This document shows, piece after piece, positions 1 through 11,593 of a stretch of DNA of 64,000 bases. Made by a program: the position numbers and the translations under genes. Origin of the DNA: Microdon myrmicae (taxonomy: Eukaryota > Arthropoda > Insecta > Diptera > Syrphidae); the NCBI GenBank assembly GCA_963931805.1, contig OZ007501.1, forward strand, positions 117,317,718 through 117,381,717, in the 5' to 3' direction. The first letter of the stretch is position 1, and each line of letters begins with the position of its first letter. The notes below the pieces were generated by a model. The model ran no database searches. It saw only the letters and a list, made by a program, of their open reading frames with translations, and was not told where the DNA came from.

Positions 1-1365
1 GCGAACATGCATGACCTAATGCTAAGGCACACTTGCGCAAACAAACGATTCGTTGCGCCGCTGATTAGCAGGCGAACAATCATAAACCCATAACACTCTC
101 CCTGATAGATGTTTATGATGAAAAAGGCAAACAAAGCCTTACATCCCATTGTTGTGATTCGTAATCGCAACTCCTTTACCTACCACCTATCCCGAATAAC
201 CACTTACCTAAAACCCCCTAACCTATCCCATTCCATACTTACATTTTCCATCCACTCATCCATTCTCCCATAGCGGGGCATATGTGCGACGGGTGAAACC
301 TAAACCTAATCTGCCGCACATTGACCTAATCACTAACCTTTTTATTAGTACAAAGATCGGGTTTGTACTCCAATATTAAATGCATACTTGTGTGCAAACC
401 TCGACCTGAAATAATATAAAAAGGGCGGCCCATCTTGGTTTCGGGGCAGTCAATCACGATCACTCGCGGCGGCCGGTCGCAGCTAGCACAAATAAAAATA
501 ACTAAAACAACAAAACTCCTCCTTTTTTTTCGGTCCGGAAGGTAAGTAAAAACCTACCACCAAATATAAATATAATATTGTTGGGTACCGATATACTCCG
601 GTGCACCCAACACCGTAGTCTGTGTACACAACATCCGAAATGCAGGCGATCCTTCGCCGCATGCCAGATGTGAAGTTCAAATAAACCGGGGAAAGATCGG
701 AGAATAAGCGGCGGCATCCGATACTGAAACAAAAAGAAACATGATTCCGACCAACAACAACGAATGGTGATAACTATGATTATTGGGTAAGATTTCTCCT
801 TTCCAGATCTATGGGAAATTCTCCTTTTGAGATGCAAAGGGAAATTTTATGCTGTGAACAGATACGATGGGAAAGTCTGTTAGCAGATTGGATGGGGAAA
901 TTTTCCTTTGCAGATGCGGGTTGAGTAATGCGAGTGGGATATTTTTAGGATAGATACAATTTGTCTATATCGAGCATCCATCCAAGACAGTCATTGAGAA
1001 CCTAATCGAGGGGTCAAAGAAAATCCGCTAACGAGGGCAGACTAACATTCGCGATGGAGATGTCGGAGTGTAAAACGAGGAAGGTAGTCCAGAGTGTGTC
1101 AGCGCGAGTTATCATGAAACAATTACTAATAAAGCGAGTTCGAAGTTAATAAAGAAACGAAATAAATCAGTGTAAAATTAAGAACAAGCCTAAATAAACC
1201 ACAAAAGAAATAAAGTAAAGTTTATTGTTTTATTTGTGGCAGTGTTCTTCGTGTTCCGTTGTATGAACAACGTTCTCTTTTGTGTGAACAGTGTTCGGCG
1301 GAACACTTCCTCAAGAACAACCCAAGTATGACCTAATAGACAAAATCCATCAAATGTCGACACGG
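1..1365. other. Non-coding repeat-like stretch; no gene recognised
   Basis: I find no convincing coding region. The open frames at 483-837 on the minus strand have no recognisable motif and are taken as chance. A good core promoter lies at 415-479 and is listed separately. Several AATAAA signals cluster at 1140-1230, so part of this stretch is plausibly an old LTR (promoter followed by polyadenylation signals), but I see no terminal repeat pair to prove it. Confidence 0.4.
415..479 (+). promoter_or_regulatory. Core promoter: TATA box, initiator-like CAGTC and DPE-like motif
   Basis: TATAAAAAGGG lies at 415-425 and CAGTCA at 447-452. GGTCG at 475-479 matches the DPE consensus RGWYV. If the A at 448 is +1, the TATA box begins at -33 and the DPE occupies exactly +28 to +32, the spacing of arthropod core promoters. 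The initiator lacks the usual leading T. No open reading frame follows on the plus strand, so an LTR or lost-element promoter is the likeliest explanation. Confidence 0.45.
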
Positions 1366-1820
1366 CTTGTGTTACGTGCGGCTTCCGCCACCCCCATCAT
1401 TTAATTGCTTTTAATATAATTTAATAGTGGATGGTAAGGTGGTGAGAAAAACACGCGATCCACATATTGAATGTGCGAACATACTGCTGTTCGAGTGTGG
1501 ATCGTGTGGAAGTTAGATTTCTGTTTTCGGAGTGGATGCTGATGGAGAGGGAGAGAGAGGAACAGCAAGATGATATTTTGATTCCGTTTGTTTTTGATTT
1601 TTGTTGTTGCTCGAGACGGGTTTTAAAGACAGTTGGTTAATACAGATAAGAAGAGGAAACAGGGAGAAAGTCGAGAGTAACGCCCCGTTCTTTTTGGGTG
1701 AAAAGTAAAAAAAAGTAAAAAGTAAAATCTGAAGGAAAAAGTAAAATACTAAAACATTTTTGTCAAAGTAAAGTTTTTGAAAACAAACGTGGAGAGTTGT
1801 GTTTTCGGTGAATTTAGATC
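1366..1820 (+). repeat. Diverged dispersed repeat, copy 1 (possible old LTR)
   Basis: This segment aligns in the same orientation with 4260-4735. Shared landmarks in order are TGTTACG / TGTCACG, CATCATTT, TTAATATAATTT, GATGGTAAGGTGGTG, a GATCCAC...GTGGATCGTG palindrome, GGAGAG...AGAGAG, a CCCGTTC block and an AAAGTAAA-rich tail. The order, the TGT start and the 2.9-kb spacing suggest the two LTRs of a decayed element. No pol motifs survive between them, so this is inference. Confidence 0.45.
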
Positions 1821-2970
1821 GGAAGAACTTCCAGTGATGCTGTCTTGAAGGTAGAAAGCATTTTAAGGGCTTCATTGTCGGAAATACCTTGTGGCCATAT
1901 TTGCCCCCCTTCTTCTGGTGATTGTTCGGAGCAGAAGTGGCGTCCTTGAACAAAGTGGCTCCCAACCGATGTAGTATCGACAATACCTTGGCGTCGATCA
2001 GTGGGTGTTTGTGCTAATTGTGGGTTTTTTCTTCTGTTGACTAAATTACTGTAGTGGTTTCTTGAAGTGTTTTCGTGTACTGTTTTCAGTACCCTTCTAG
2101 TACTGTTAAAAAACTCTATAGGCCCGGAGCATTTTTTGGACCATGTCTGGATAAATCGGTAATCATGCATACGTTTCTACAAGTGTTGACAGCAGTTATG
2201 TGGGAGTTTTCGATTGCTGTGGCAGCAATTTTCTTTTTCTGGTTTTGATCGGGACGATATTTGCACTGTACATTTGGAGAGAAAATTTGAACGCAGCTTG
2301 GTGGAACAGCTAGACACCTTTGGCAAGAATGAAGACGTCCTTTTCAATTGATTCTTAACATGGGACCGGATGTGCGGGATCGGCTTTGTTGACTGAATTG
2401 TTCATAATCCTTCCGCAGATGAACTATTTCCAGCATCAATGCTGTTTATCTGCGATGATTAAAAGAAGCCAGTCGCAGCCAGGCTTGAGAGGATAGTGGT
2501 TCTGGGGAGTTTGACTTATTTAGTCATAATTTTCGAGGATATTATCCTTTACGTTTTAATGACTTATTTGTCTGCATGGGGCACAGCCCACCATTAAATA
2601 CCCACTTGCTCGTTGAATATGCATACCCATCAGATCATCCTAGCGGTGTCAAATTCTTAGCAATATATCCTAGATTATTGCTGTATCGTTGATCACTTCG
2701 GGGACAGGACCTCAAATGGTGTTCGTAACATTACCAAAACTTTTGGGGTGAAATACATTTTACCATAACAATCATACGTTGTTAATTGTTTCAGAGAAGC
2801 AACCTATGATGAATCAACCACATATATTTCACTATCACCAGCTTCAACGTCATCCATGGTCGAAGTTGTAATAGTCGGAATACATTTTCTATAGGAATCT
2901 TGTGGAAAAAAAACCGTTCACATCTTGCGGCCGCCTGATCATTCGGATGCGAGGGCGGGGCAGGGCTCAC
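1821..2970. other. Between the two repeat copies; no gene recognised
   Basis: A minus-strand open frame (2170-1814, 118 codons) has no recognisable domain. It could be a remnant of an element's coding region, but nothing in it identifies a family. The rest shows no RNA gene, repeat unit or coding signal that I can support. Confidence 0.3.
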
Positions 2971-3185
2971 ATAACCACCGTCGTGGTTATTCCAAATATG
3001 AGAGCGAGGTAAGCCACCGTTTGTGGCTGTTGTGCATTCAACTTGACTGTGGTCCTACGTGATAACTGTTCTCGACCGTTGCGGAAGGTCATATAATTGG
3101 TTTTCGACCGTTATCATAGGTCATATAATTGATCCAGACCTATGTCGTAGGTCTATATTGTGTGATTCGACCGTTGACGTAGGTT
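2971..3185. repeat. Array of short palindromes, about 32-bp period in its second half
   Basis: Two perfect stem-loops come first: 2971-2990 (8-bp stem, 4-nt loop) and 3012-3028 (6-bp stem). Then 17-bp GACC...GGTC palindromes start at 3074, 3106 and 3137, and a decayed one starts at 3169, so the spacing is 32, 31 and 32 bp. The spacers are AT-rich and alike (ATATAATTG). The unit at 3137-3153 has a perfect 6-bp stem. It is a degenerate minisatellite whose unit is a hairpin; its function is unknown. Confidence 0.6.
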
Positions 3186-3351
3186 GTTGAGCGCATGAGA
3201 ACGACATAGATGTACGAGGGTGGCTGGACCAGTTGTCTAGGTCAATGAGCACATGAGAGCAGGAGGTGTATGACGTTGGGAAGTGAGAGGACTATGGTCA
3301 TAGATCTGATGAATTGCAATACAGTACCTAAAACGAGCAAAACTCGGAACT

Positions 3352-3812
3352 AAGTTTGGGTGAATGAGGTGTCGTGATAACCAAATGTATGGTAGCAACA
3401 AGGAATGACTGATAGAAATGAATGTAGACACGACCCCCATGAGTAAAGTTAACGTTCAAATATTGTTTTCTTAGCGGTGTATTGAAGTCTAGGGTGTATA
3501 TGCAGCAATATCCGATTTTGGGAATGGTACATCATATTTTCTCAAATGCGTCGCCACAGTGCTGACCAAAAGAGCCAAGTTTGGATGAATGAGGCGTCGT
3601 GTTAATCAAATATCTGGCAGCAACAAAGAATGACTGATAGAAATGAACGTAGACACGACCCCCATGAGTAAAGTTAACGCTCAAATATAGTTTTCTTATC
3701 GGTGTATTAAAGTCTAGGGTGTATATGCAGCAACATCCAATTTTGGGAGCGGTGTGTCATATTTTCTCAGATAAATGCAAATGCGTCGCTAGAGTGCTGA
3801 CCAAAAGAGAAG
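3352..3812. repeat. Tandem duplication, about 225-bp unit, two copies
   Basis: The unit beginning AAGTTTGG at 3352 repeats at 3577. Both copies run through the same landmarks (GACTGATAGAAATGAA, GACACGACCCCCATGAG, GTCTAGGGTGTATATGCAG, GTGCTGACCAAAAGAG) with scattered substitutions and a small insertion in copy 2. No coding function is apparent. Confidence 0.8.
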
Positions 3813-4259
3813 ATAATCTAGAAATGAGTATGAGTTTGAGCTCTTCTACGGAACGAGCGTCATTTGGATAGAATGATCCCCCAATTTCATTACTTCGACA
3901 TCTTTGATGTTAAAGGCAGCTGATGATGTCGTGGAAGTGTCTGAGTCCACCGCAGTCCTAAGCGAGATTCACCTGAAACACGTTGGCCTAGGAGTACTCA
4001 ATGTCCCGTCGATCCTGAGTACATATAAAATCCTTTGCGATATGAATGAGTTAGTTTGTAAGGTGAACTTGACTTTAAATACAGTAAAGGAGTGGAGCGA
4101 TATTTCTAAAGACCTAATAGTAAAAGTTCTCGGGAAGAGTGATGAGTAGCTGAGGTAAATAACGAATCTGAAAGGCATTGGAAGTGACACCACCAAGTCC
4201 CTTGTCCCAAAACACAAGTAGATCATAAGATCACAAATCTGATTTTGACTATACATTAA
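3813..4259. other. No gene recognised
   Basis: Short open frames exist on both strands here (for example 3904-4149 plus and 4268-3969 minus). Neither has a recognisable domain, and they overlap antisense to each other, which is expected by chance. Confidence 0.3.
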
Positions 4260-4735
4260 TGGTGTCACGTACGTCGGCCACCACCATCATTTGATACTTT
4301 GTATTTAATATAATTTTGTTTTAAAATAGTACGATGGTAAGGTGGTGGAGGAATTGCACGATCCAGAAGTGAGTTTTTGAACACGCCCTGATTCGGATGT
4401 GGATCGTGCAGTTCTTCGAGTTCGAATTTATTTTTCGAAGTGGACGTGAGTGGAGAGCGAGAGAGACGGAGGGTTAGCCTTTTTCTAGAATACGGTTTTT
4501 CTGGATTCCGTGGATGACAGTTGATTTTCCGCGCAGTTGGTCAGCAGCAAAAGGAAAAAATATAGAAAGAGCCCGTTCCTTTTTGTTTTTTTTTTGGTAA
4601 AAAGTAAAGTTTAAAACATTGTTGTAAAAATAAGAGTTTGGAAAGTAAACGTGAATCTAAGAGTAAATAAAAGTTAAAGTTGGCAATTAAATTAAAACTA
4701 AAGATCTGTTCAACATACTCGTGTTTTAATCCGTC
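4260..4735 (+). repeat. Diverged dispersed repeat, copy 2 (possible old LTR)
   Basis: This is the partner of 1366-1820, with the same landmark order but many substitutions and small indels. It starts TGTCACGTAC at 4264. The AAAGTAAA-rich tail is shared. The divergence suggests an old insertion if the pair are LTRs. Confidence 0.45.
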
Positions 4736-5867
4736 AAAGGCGGAAGCCGGAGGTGAACAACCACATTCGATTTCTCTTTAAAATCACCATTTGGCGGTGG
4801 CCGCCCTGAAGAACCTGGAGAGGAACCACAGAACAGGTAACCACTATAACTCATCGCTAAATATAGAAATTTTTGTGGTTGTACACACGACAATGGCATA
4901 AGAGAGAAATACGGACATGTCAGATTTGTGTTATGTCGTACGACGATATTTTCGAAGTTGTGGGATGCTAATGTGGATAATTTTAACAACAGAGGGAAAA
5001 TGACACCAGGGAATTAAGAATATCCGATTGTCGCTGGTTTCAATCCGGCTCTAAGGACTAAAAGCTTTTGGATAAACGGCTGGCTGTGTGGCACAGGATC
5101 TGCTTTAGAAAGCGCGTACGCGCCTGTAATCCGAAAAAACAACTGAACGATGTTATTTTGCATTTCTAAAAGACTTCCGGCGAATGTTTGCTGATACTAC
5201 GATGACCCTCGGTGGCAATAAGGGGTCGTCACAGTTTGATCGTCAGTTGGTGGTAGTGGGGTTGTTATTTTAAATTCTGCAGGTGTTCCTGTGGTGATTA
5301 GAAAGTATGTGTTATTTTGTCTTCTTAAATTTCTATTACTCCAGGTTTCTTGTTGTTGCTGTTGTGGTTGATTGATCGGCACTGATGGAGTATTCATTAC
5401 AGCGGCAATTAAGCGGAAGTAATTGCGAAATGAATCTCAAAATTGCGTATAAAATTTTATCCAAAATGTTGTTTTATTCTTTTCAATCGAGAACAAATTG
5501 TTGACTGCGCATTAGATGAGATATTCCTACTGTTGATATTGTAATATTGTTGATGGATATGGCGATTATTGTTATCTTGTGAATGAAATTATAATCCCAT
5601 ATGCTTCAGTGTGTGTTGTTGAGTACTCCATAGAATTTGGACTGATCACCATTTAATTGGATTTCTTTTTACACTTGAAATGAATACAAAGATTTCTTCT
5701 CCTTTGATATTTAATTAAATGGACGTTCGTATGTGCTGTTTGCTTTTAATTTCATAAATTCGGAAACTGGGCCGCGCACCAAAATAACAACTTTTTAAAT
5801 TATTTGCACAAATCGAACGACGCTCTTATACCAAGTAAACAGTTTCACACAATGAATGAATATTTCC
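4736..5867. other. No gene recognised
   Basis: A minus-strand open frame at 5397-5197 begins with a short glutamine run but has no other identifiable feature. An inexact lead sequence of repeats is possible. I see no RNA gene or intact element. Confidence 0.3.
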
Positions 5868-6792
5868 TGTTCAAGGGTTAAACACACACAATCTATATGA
5901 ATCGCAAATTGATATGTGACGAAGAGGACTCGCTTTTTCTAACCACGATTAGAACTTGATTTTGAGGCGACGAATTATTTAACGTGGAGGCCTGACATGC
6001 CTCCACGGAATCTGAAACGCGATTAAAGAAGTTCATCGAAGCGATAGAATACCACATATTCAATCATCGCTTCGATGACCATATTTGGTAATAATCCCTT
6101 TTGAATTTGTATCTCAAAGAAAGGGTTGATACTTAACACACACACGATGATCACATCTTCGTTCGTGTGGTGTGTCGCCCAGCATGCGAACCGTGAACTT
6201 GAAATTAAATAAACAATCATTCGCAGCTGGGGCGAGTCATCCTGTAAAGGGTTGAATGTGCTTACACGATCAGCGACTATAAGAAACATTATTCCTGACC
6301 GTGTGTGTGCTGTTGGTATTCAGGCATAGTTCCTTACATCCACCGTCGATCGATTCAACGGCCGAGATGCTTGAAAAAACAAAGAAAAGAAGAAGTATCT
6401 CCTGGATGTGTGTGCGACGACACTCACCAAGAGATATGCGCGCCGAAATAGTAAAACTTGCATCGTGTTTGTCGGTGGTGCCACCGTATTTCTTCCTTAA
6501 GATGATGCGCTTGGTGTAATTATGCTTTTTAGGTAATATCGATGGCGCCATACGATGACGCCGTACTATATGAATGAGATTTATCTTTCAGGGAGTTTCC
6601 GAAGATGCATTGAATGCATCTTGTGGGGAAATCTCTTGAGGGTAAAAAAGCCTGCGTGTAATTGCAGTGATGGAAAATTTGCTATGCCTACTTTCCAGGT
6701 AAGTACTTGCTTTCAGGTTTATGCCTGCCCTAGTGGGAGTTTTATATGGGGTAATGGAAAGATGATAGGTGGCGTTCAAGGGAACCGCCACA
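5868..6792 (-). mobile_element. LTR of a gypsy-group retrotransposon (probably solo or 3'-shortened)
   Basis: Read on the minus strand it starts TGTGGCGGT at 6792 and is colinear with the solo LTR at 49,510-50,765 for about 820 bases, including the GTGGAGG...CCTCCAC palindrome near 5968-5988. Candidate 4-bp target duplications TTCC lie at 5864-5867 and 6793-6796. It lacks the last ~350 bases seen in the 49.5-kb copy, so the lower boundary is uncertain and the duplication could be coincidence. Confidence 0.55.
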
Positions 6793-6814
6793 TTCCAGTG
6801 TCCGAGTAGTAATC

Positions 6815-8045
6815 TGTGGGTGTTTCTCTATTCTACATGAGAACCAACCCACAATCTCAACCACACTTTCCAGCTAATTTCGACCGCTTTCAGCGCGTCA
6901 TACATATCCACATCCCTTATATGTTATTCCCCTGTAAAACATGTTAAACAGACGTATAGCTAAACTCATTATCCCATGCAGATAATGCATAATTGAGTTT
7001 AGCTACATTCTTGCCATACGGCAACTCCATTCTTGCTAACCATGAAATTCCCATAGGAAATCTCGTCATGTCGGTTAGCAACAAGAAGTCTAAACGAACG
7101 ACACTGTTGCATCATAACAAAATCGCTGGGGTTATTTCAGCGTCTTAGAGTCTGGTTCTCACGCTGATTATTTCCCAAGCATCAGCGGCGTCCTATTGAC
7201 TTTCCCTCAGATCATCCATTCAATTGGGATCAATGATCTCTTTTTGCAGGTGAATAACATCAGCTAGGTTTTCCTCTCCTTCGCTTTTCTGTCTTTCCAC
7301 GGTTCAATGCGCTCTGAATACACCATAGCCGTACCACTGGGTCTGTAGGTCGTGTCAGTAGCTGCATCTGACACCAACACACACAACCAAAGCTACCCCG
7401 AGACCACAGCACATCATGTTTCTGTTCTCTCATTCTCCATGCCCGTCAATTACCCTATTAACAAAAGTTATCCACACTTCGACGGACGTGAGGTTGAGAG
7501 AGCAGAGGCGTGGTCTCTTTTGGCTGTCCTGTGTGTGGAATGAAATATGAATTTCACCCCTGAATTGAAACAATCGCATCTCAACCATTGAAGTTGTAGT
7601 CACGCCGCCGCTCGAGGCTAACAGAATTCCGGGTTTGTTTTATTCAATTGCCATCGCGAACAGACACGTACCAATAATTGTCTTAAACGCCATCCAACAT
7701 ACTCGCTGCAGTCCTCATAATGCTTTTAGTTTTTTGTGGATTATTTGCCAAAGCGCACCCCTTCGATAGTTACATTGAGTTGTGATCCTTTTCTGTTGTG
7801 TTGTTTCACAGTGTTCTTCTATTTAAATCTAGTGATAAGTTATGTTACATATAAGTTAAACCTAATCAAATGAAAATAATTACCCAAAATAAAAAGAACT
7901 CCTAAATCAAAATAAAGAACATCAAAAAACAGTGTTTTCTTTTCCTGGATTTTCTTCGGGCGAACATTTGTTTTTCGTAGTGACGGTGCAGTGGGGAAGA
8001 AGTGAATCGTGTGCCATACGTTGGTGCCAACTTTTTACCCCAACA
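6815..8045 (+). mobile_element. 5' LTR of a gypsy-group retrotransposon
   Basis: It starts TGTGGGTG at 6815 and ends CCAACA at 8045, directly followed by a primer-binding-site-like TGGTGACGCGAC. AATAAA signals lie near 7885 and 7910, upstream of a TTTTC-rich U5, as in the other LTRs of this window. The middle is related to 10,480-10,680. The body of the element is lost after about 8.4 kb, where other LTR pieces begin. Confidence 0.6.
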
Positions 8046-8046
8046 T

Positions 8047-8058
8047 TGGTGACGCGAC
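8047..8058 (+). other. Primer-binding site (tRNA-Trp-like start TGGTGAC)
   Basis: TGGTGACGCGAC follows the LTR end after one base. The leading TGGTGAC is shared with the other gypsy-group elements here and matches the complement of a tRNA ending GTCACCA. The rest does not match tRNA-Trp well. Confidence 0.5.
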
Positions 8059-8880
8059 AGAAAACAACACGCAACCTTCAACAAAAAACAATGAACAGTT
8101 GGTGAAAACAGTGATAAAAAACTAAAAATCTAAAGTAAATCAAAATAAATCTCCAATAAATAAAAACAAAACGCACCTTCAACTAAAAATAATACATCAA
8201 AAATAAAAAACAGTTCAAAGAAGTGCCAAAATAAGAAAATTTTTAAACAAAATAAACCAAAATCAGTTCAACTAAAAAAAGTTCAAAAAATGAAAGTGCA
8301 AAATTAGTTAATTAAGGACAATTCTTCAGAATAAAAAAATTAAAAAATACCAACAAACATTCAAAATATATTAAACTAAATTAAACAAAACTACGAAATT
8401 AATAGAAATCAAGTCACATTTCAATCGTTACAGCGGAAGGTCGCGCCGCCGCTCGTCTTCATAAATTTCGTGGATTCTAAATAGTCGCTTCACATCCACT
8501 ACCGGTGAAGGTCACGCCGCAGCTAGTCAATATCCATACACCATCGCCTACACATGCTACGTCGGACGTTCACGCGAGATTAGCAATTCATTCACAACTG
8601 AGCGCGCATCATTTTCAACCTATCGGAGTCGAAATACCCCACGGGAGTTGTACACTTGAGGAGTCATGTTAATAACCAAAAGTGGATTATAGTGCCGCTT
8701 ATCCTTCAACACTGAACCTTTTGTGAAAACTCAACAATTCTGAGTTCCATTCATTCAAAATCAAATTATACTGAACCTGTTTGTTAAAAGCAATTCAACA
8801 TAACAATAAATGAACAAACCACCACCGAAGACAGAGTGTTTTATTTTCCGTTGGAGATTTTATTTTATTATCACGGATCA
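8059..8880 (+). repeat. A-rich leader followed by an LTR 3' piece
   Basis: Bases 8059-8400 are an A-rich leader without a reading frame. From about 8430 the sequence resembles LTR DNA again: AAGGTCGCGCCGCCGCTCG at 8438 is near-repeated at 8508 and resembles 7610. CTTGAGGAGT at 8656 and AATAACCAAAAGT at 8671 match 24,200-24,260, and an AATAAA plus R-like block follows at 8800-8860. The join to the preceding leader implies a rearranged element. Confidence 0.45.
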
Positions 8881-9674
8881 CCATTGCTTAGATATTCCTA
8901 ATGTATTTTTATTGGCTTGTTCAAACAAGCCGCATTTTAGCGCTTAAGCATTGGATTACATGTTGGTATTCAATATACCCTCTATTGTTAGGATAGAGAT
9001 GTTAAGGCTACCAATGTTTATGTGTACCCAGCTGCACATCTCACATCTATTCGTTTCGATGCGCGTTCGTTTGTCCTTCCTTCCAATGGGAAGACATTCG
9101 TTCCCATAGAAAAGATATTGTGCATGGACTTTCCAATGGGATGCTGATCGGCTCCCATTGGTCATGCATGTCGGAAGGGATGTTTCTCCTGCAATGGTGT
9201 GCGGTGGAAATCAATCACAATCGCCGGAGGCGGGACCAGTTTTTACGGAGTCAGGTCAGTCAGATTTTATCGGTCTACTGAGTCAGAGTGGAACATCCTT
9301 AAGGGATTCTCGCGTTGAGAGTGTTGTATGATAATGTTTATTAATGGCACGTTTTATTGAAGTCGACGTTCGTTGAGTCAACGTTTTGTTTAAGTATATT
9401 GTGTTTAATTAAATATTTCTCATTTGTGGAGTTTTAAATTAGACTTTGTGTAATAAGTATATTGTGTTTAATTGAATATTTCTCATTTGTGGAGTTTTAA
9501 ATTAGACTTTGTGTAATAAATATATTCACCACATTTTAAATAAAGAAACCTGTGTGCTCTATTCGCTGTTTTGTTGTGTGCTCTATTCGTTTTGTTTTTT
9601 TTTTCTTCCTAACAAACTGTGGATGTGTTGCTGAATCCACGCCCGTGAAGGCGTACGAGTAACCCATCACCACA
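8881..9674 (+). mobile_element. 5'-truncated LTR of the same gypsy group
   Basis: It is colinear with the split LTR at 13,919/24,617. It shares GCCGCAT...AGCGCTT, CAATATACCCTCTATTGT and CGCGTTCGTTTGTCC, then the AGTCAGATT initiator at 9258-9266. It ends ATCACCACA at 9674 after the group's CTGAATCC.CGCCCGTG box. It keeps the unoccupied version (8969-8986) of the site into which the gypsy at 14,402 inserted. Confidence 0.65.
9391..9531 (+). repeat. LTR-internal minisatellite, 63 bp x 2
   Basis: The unit beginning TAAGTATATTGTG at 9391 repeats at 9454 with few changes, and a partial third start follows. It lies just upstream of the polyadenylation/R region, the position where the other LTRs of this group carry unrelated minisatellites. 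Confidence 0.8.
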
Positions 9675-9779
9675 AAACCGTTTACTTTGCTTTTCAGTTC
9701 TCTTTTTTTCAATTTCTCCAATCTCTTTCTTTTTTTCTTATCGCACAACAGTAACTTTCCTTAACCCACATATTCTTGT

Positions 9780-10367
9780 TCCATCGCCTTTATAGCCCCA
9801 TCCCAACGGGCTAAGATGTATGGGAACAGGTTTAAGGGGTTATCTCCGGATACACCCCTTCACTCACCACCCATCAACTCTCCCCCCACTAAACGATCAA
9901 AACAAATAATTAATCAAGAAGAATACCCTGAACTCCATATTCGGTTAAACTCTAAAAATCCCAAATTTATTTTGATCTCTTCTAAAGATAAAACGAAGCC
10001 CCTTACAAGTGTGAGTGTTGAAGAAAGCTATAGATTCTATTAGCAAGGAATATGATAGCATTACTCAGCTTCGCGATGGAAATATTCTTATTCTCGCAAA
10101 GAACAAAAGAATAGCGGATAAATTCGTAGCGGTTTCTAACCTAGCAAATCAATGCCCAGTGACAGTGAAATATCATGATCGCCTTAACTCGTGTAAAGGC
10201 ATTGTGTACGCGCCTTTTCTAATTAATATTTCGGAAACTGAAATTGTTTCTGAAATGTCCACGCAAGGTGTCACGGAAGTGTATAAATTTACAAAGAAAA
10301 TTGACAACAAAACAACTCCTACTGGACTTATGCTGTTCACATTTGATCTTTACCAACCACCAACTAC
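9780..10367 (+). pseudogene. I-like non-LTR retrotransposon, ORF1 (gag-like), first part
   Basis: The reading frame starts near 9816 and encodes a nucleic-acid-binding gag-like protein with the RNA-recognition and PRE_C2HC-type region that precedes zinc knuckles in jockey/I elements (for example the GNILILAKNKRIADKF and KGIVYAPFL stretches). One frameshift lies near 10,015-10,040, where the frame changes by one base. The ORF is cut at 10,367 by an LTR-like insertion and resumes at 11,594 in the frame expected for a clean excision. It is dead as it stands. Confidence 0.7.
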
Positions 10368-11589
10368 TGTTACAGAATAAAACCACCCCCGCGAATCATT
10401 AAAGTGATTCGCATTAGAATCAAAATTAAAACCACCCCCGCGAATCATTAAAATGATTCACATTATGTGCTGGTATAAAGGGACAACATTCTTGGATATA
10501 TCCCATGAGATTTCCTATGGGAAGTCAAGAATGTCATGCCCGATTAGCAACGACAAAGCTTGGGTAAGCCACACTGTTGTTACATAAAGCAACAGTTTGA
10601 GTTGTCGCATTCCTTTGACCTATCTTTACCCACACGCCGATAATATCCCAAGCATCAGCCGCGGTCGTTGACCTCGCTTGACACGGCCACTGGCTGGGGA
10701 TCAAAAACATCAGCGTCTGGTGAAAAGTATGAAAAGAATACTTTTCAACCGATGCCGCTTCCCCTCTCGATGTGCATTTTTAAGCTGCACACTGAGAGCA
10801 AAGAAAACATGAAACGGGGTCATGCTGTCCTACTTGGTTTCGCTTTCATTGCAAGCGAAAGCCAAACAACCCTATAATCGTCATGCTCGTCGTTGTGTTT
10901 TCCCATTATCCTAGTTCATTGACCGTCGGGTAAATTTGCAAGAGTTTACTGACCTCAATGGGCGTGGCAATGAGAAGATGAGAGCGAGGGTGCGATCGAG
11001 AATGGGTGATCAAGGAAGAAAAGTACCTGTTCGTTGGATCAAAGGGAGAGTTTTTATGAGTTGAGTTTTTTTTAAATAAAAGTATTTGAATCGTTGACGA
11101 TAGTCGGGATCTGTGTGTGCAGTAGTTGTCTGTCGAGATTAAAAAGGAAAAGTGGTTGTCAGTCAATTGTGCCGGTTTGGTGTTTGCTTAAGAAGCTGTT
11201 TGGGGCACGGTTTTTATGTAGTTATTACTTTTTAAAATGACCTCTTCCTCATCAAGGATGTGTTTGAGTAACCTGTGATGCGTGATTAAGCCTACATTAA
11301 ATAATAGACGTTAATTAATAAGTTTAAAATAGTGTAATCAAAGTACCATAATATCCAATTAATATAAATTTTATCTTAATAAAATAAAAGAAAGTGGATA
11401 CGAAAAAGTGACTTTTGCATTCTACAAGGAACTGTTTGGTTTTGAAAATAAAAGCCAAGTGTGAAATCGCCTGGGGAGAGTCCAACAACAGCCGCTTGCA
11501 GAAGGATAACAGGTAACTCCACGCAACAATCACGTAAGTCCCTTAAAATATCAAATATATATTAAAAGTGATACAAAAAAAGTGTTACA
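10368..11589 (+). mobile_element. Probable solo LTR inserted in ORF1 of the I-like element
   Basis: It starts TGTTACAG and ends GTGTTACA, with 4-bp target duplications CTAC at 10,364-10,367 and 11,590-11,593. Removing it rejoins the host ORF1 in frame across a continuous PTTVEIGF stretch. An alternative reading with an 8-bp duplication (ACTACTGT) fits the same empty site. A 45-bp direct repeat (ACCACCCCCGCGAATC) lies at its left end. Its middle resembles the LTR at 6815-8045. No coding sequence is seen. Confidence 0.6.
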
Positions 11590-11593
11590 CTAC

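Noticed and set aside
3074..3185. Regular palindromic repeat array as a CRISPR-like locus
   Set aside because: This is an insect nuclear sequence. The spacers are alike rather than unique, units are only 17 bp, and no cas genes are near.
3904..4149. Plus-strand 81-codon open frame
   Set aside because: There are no motifs, and it is overlapped by a longer antisense frame at 3969-4268.
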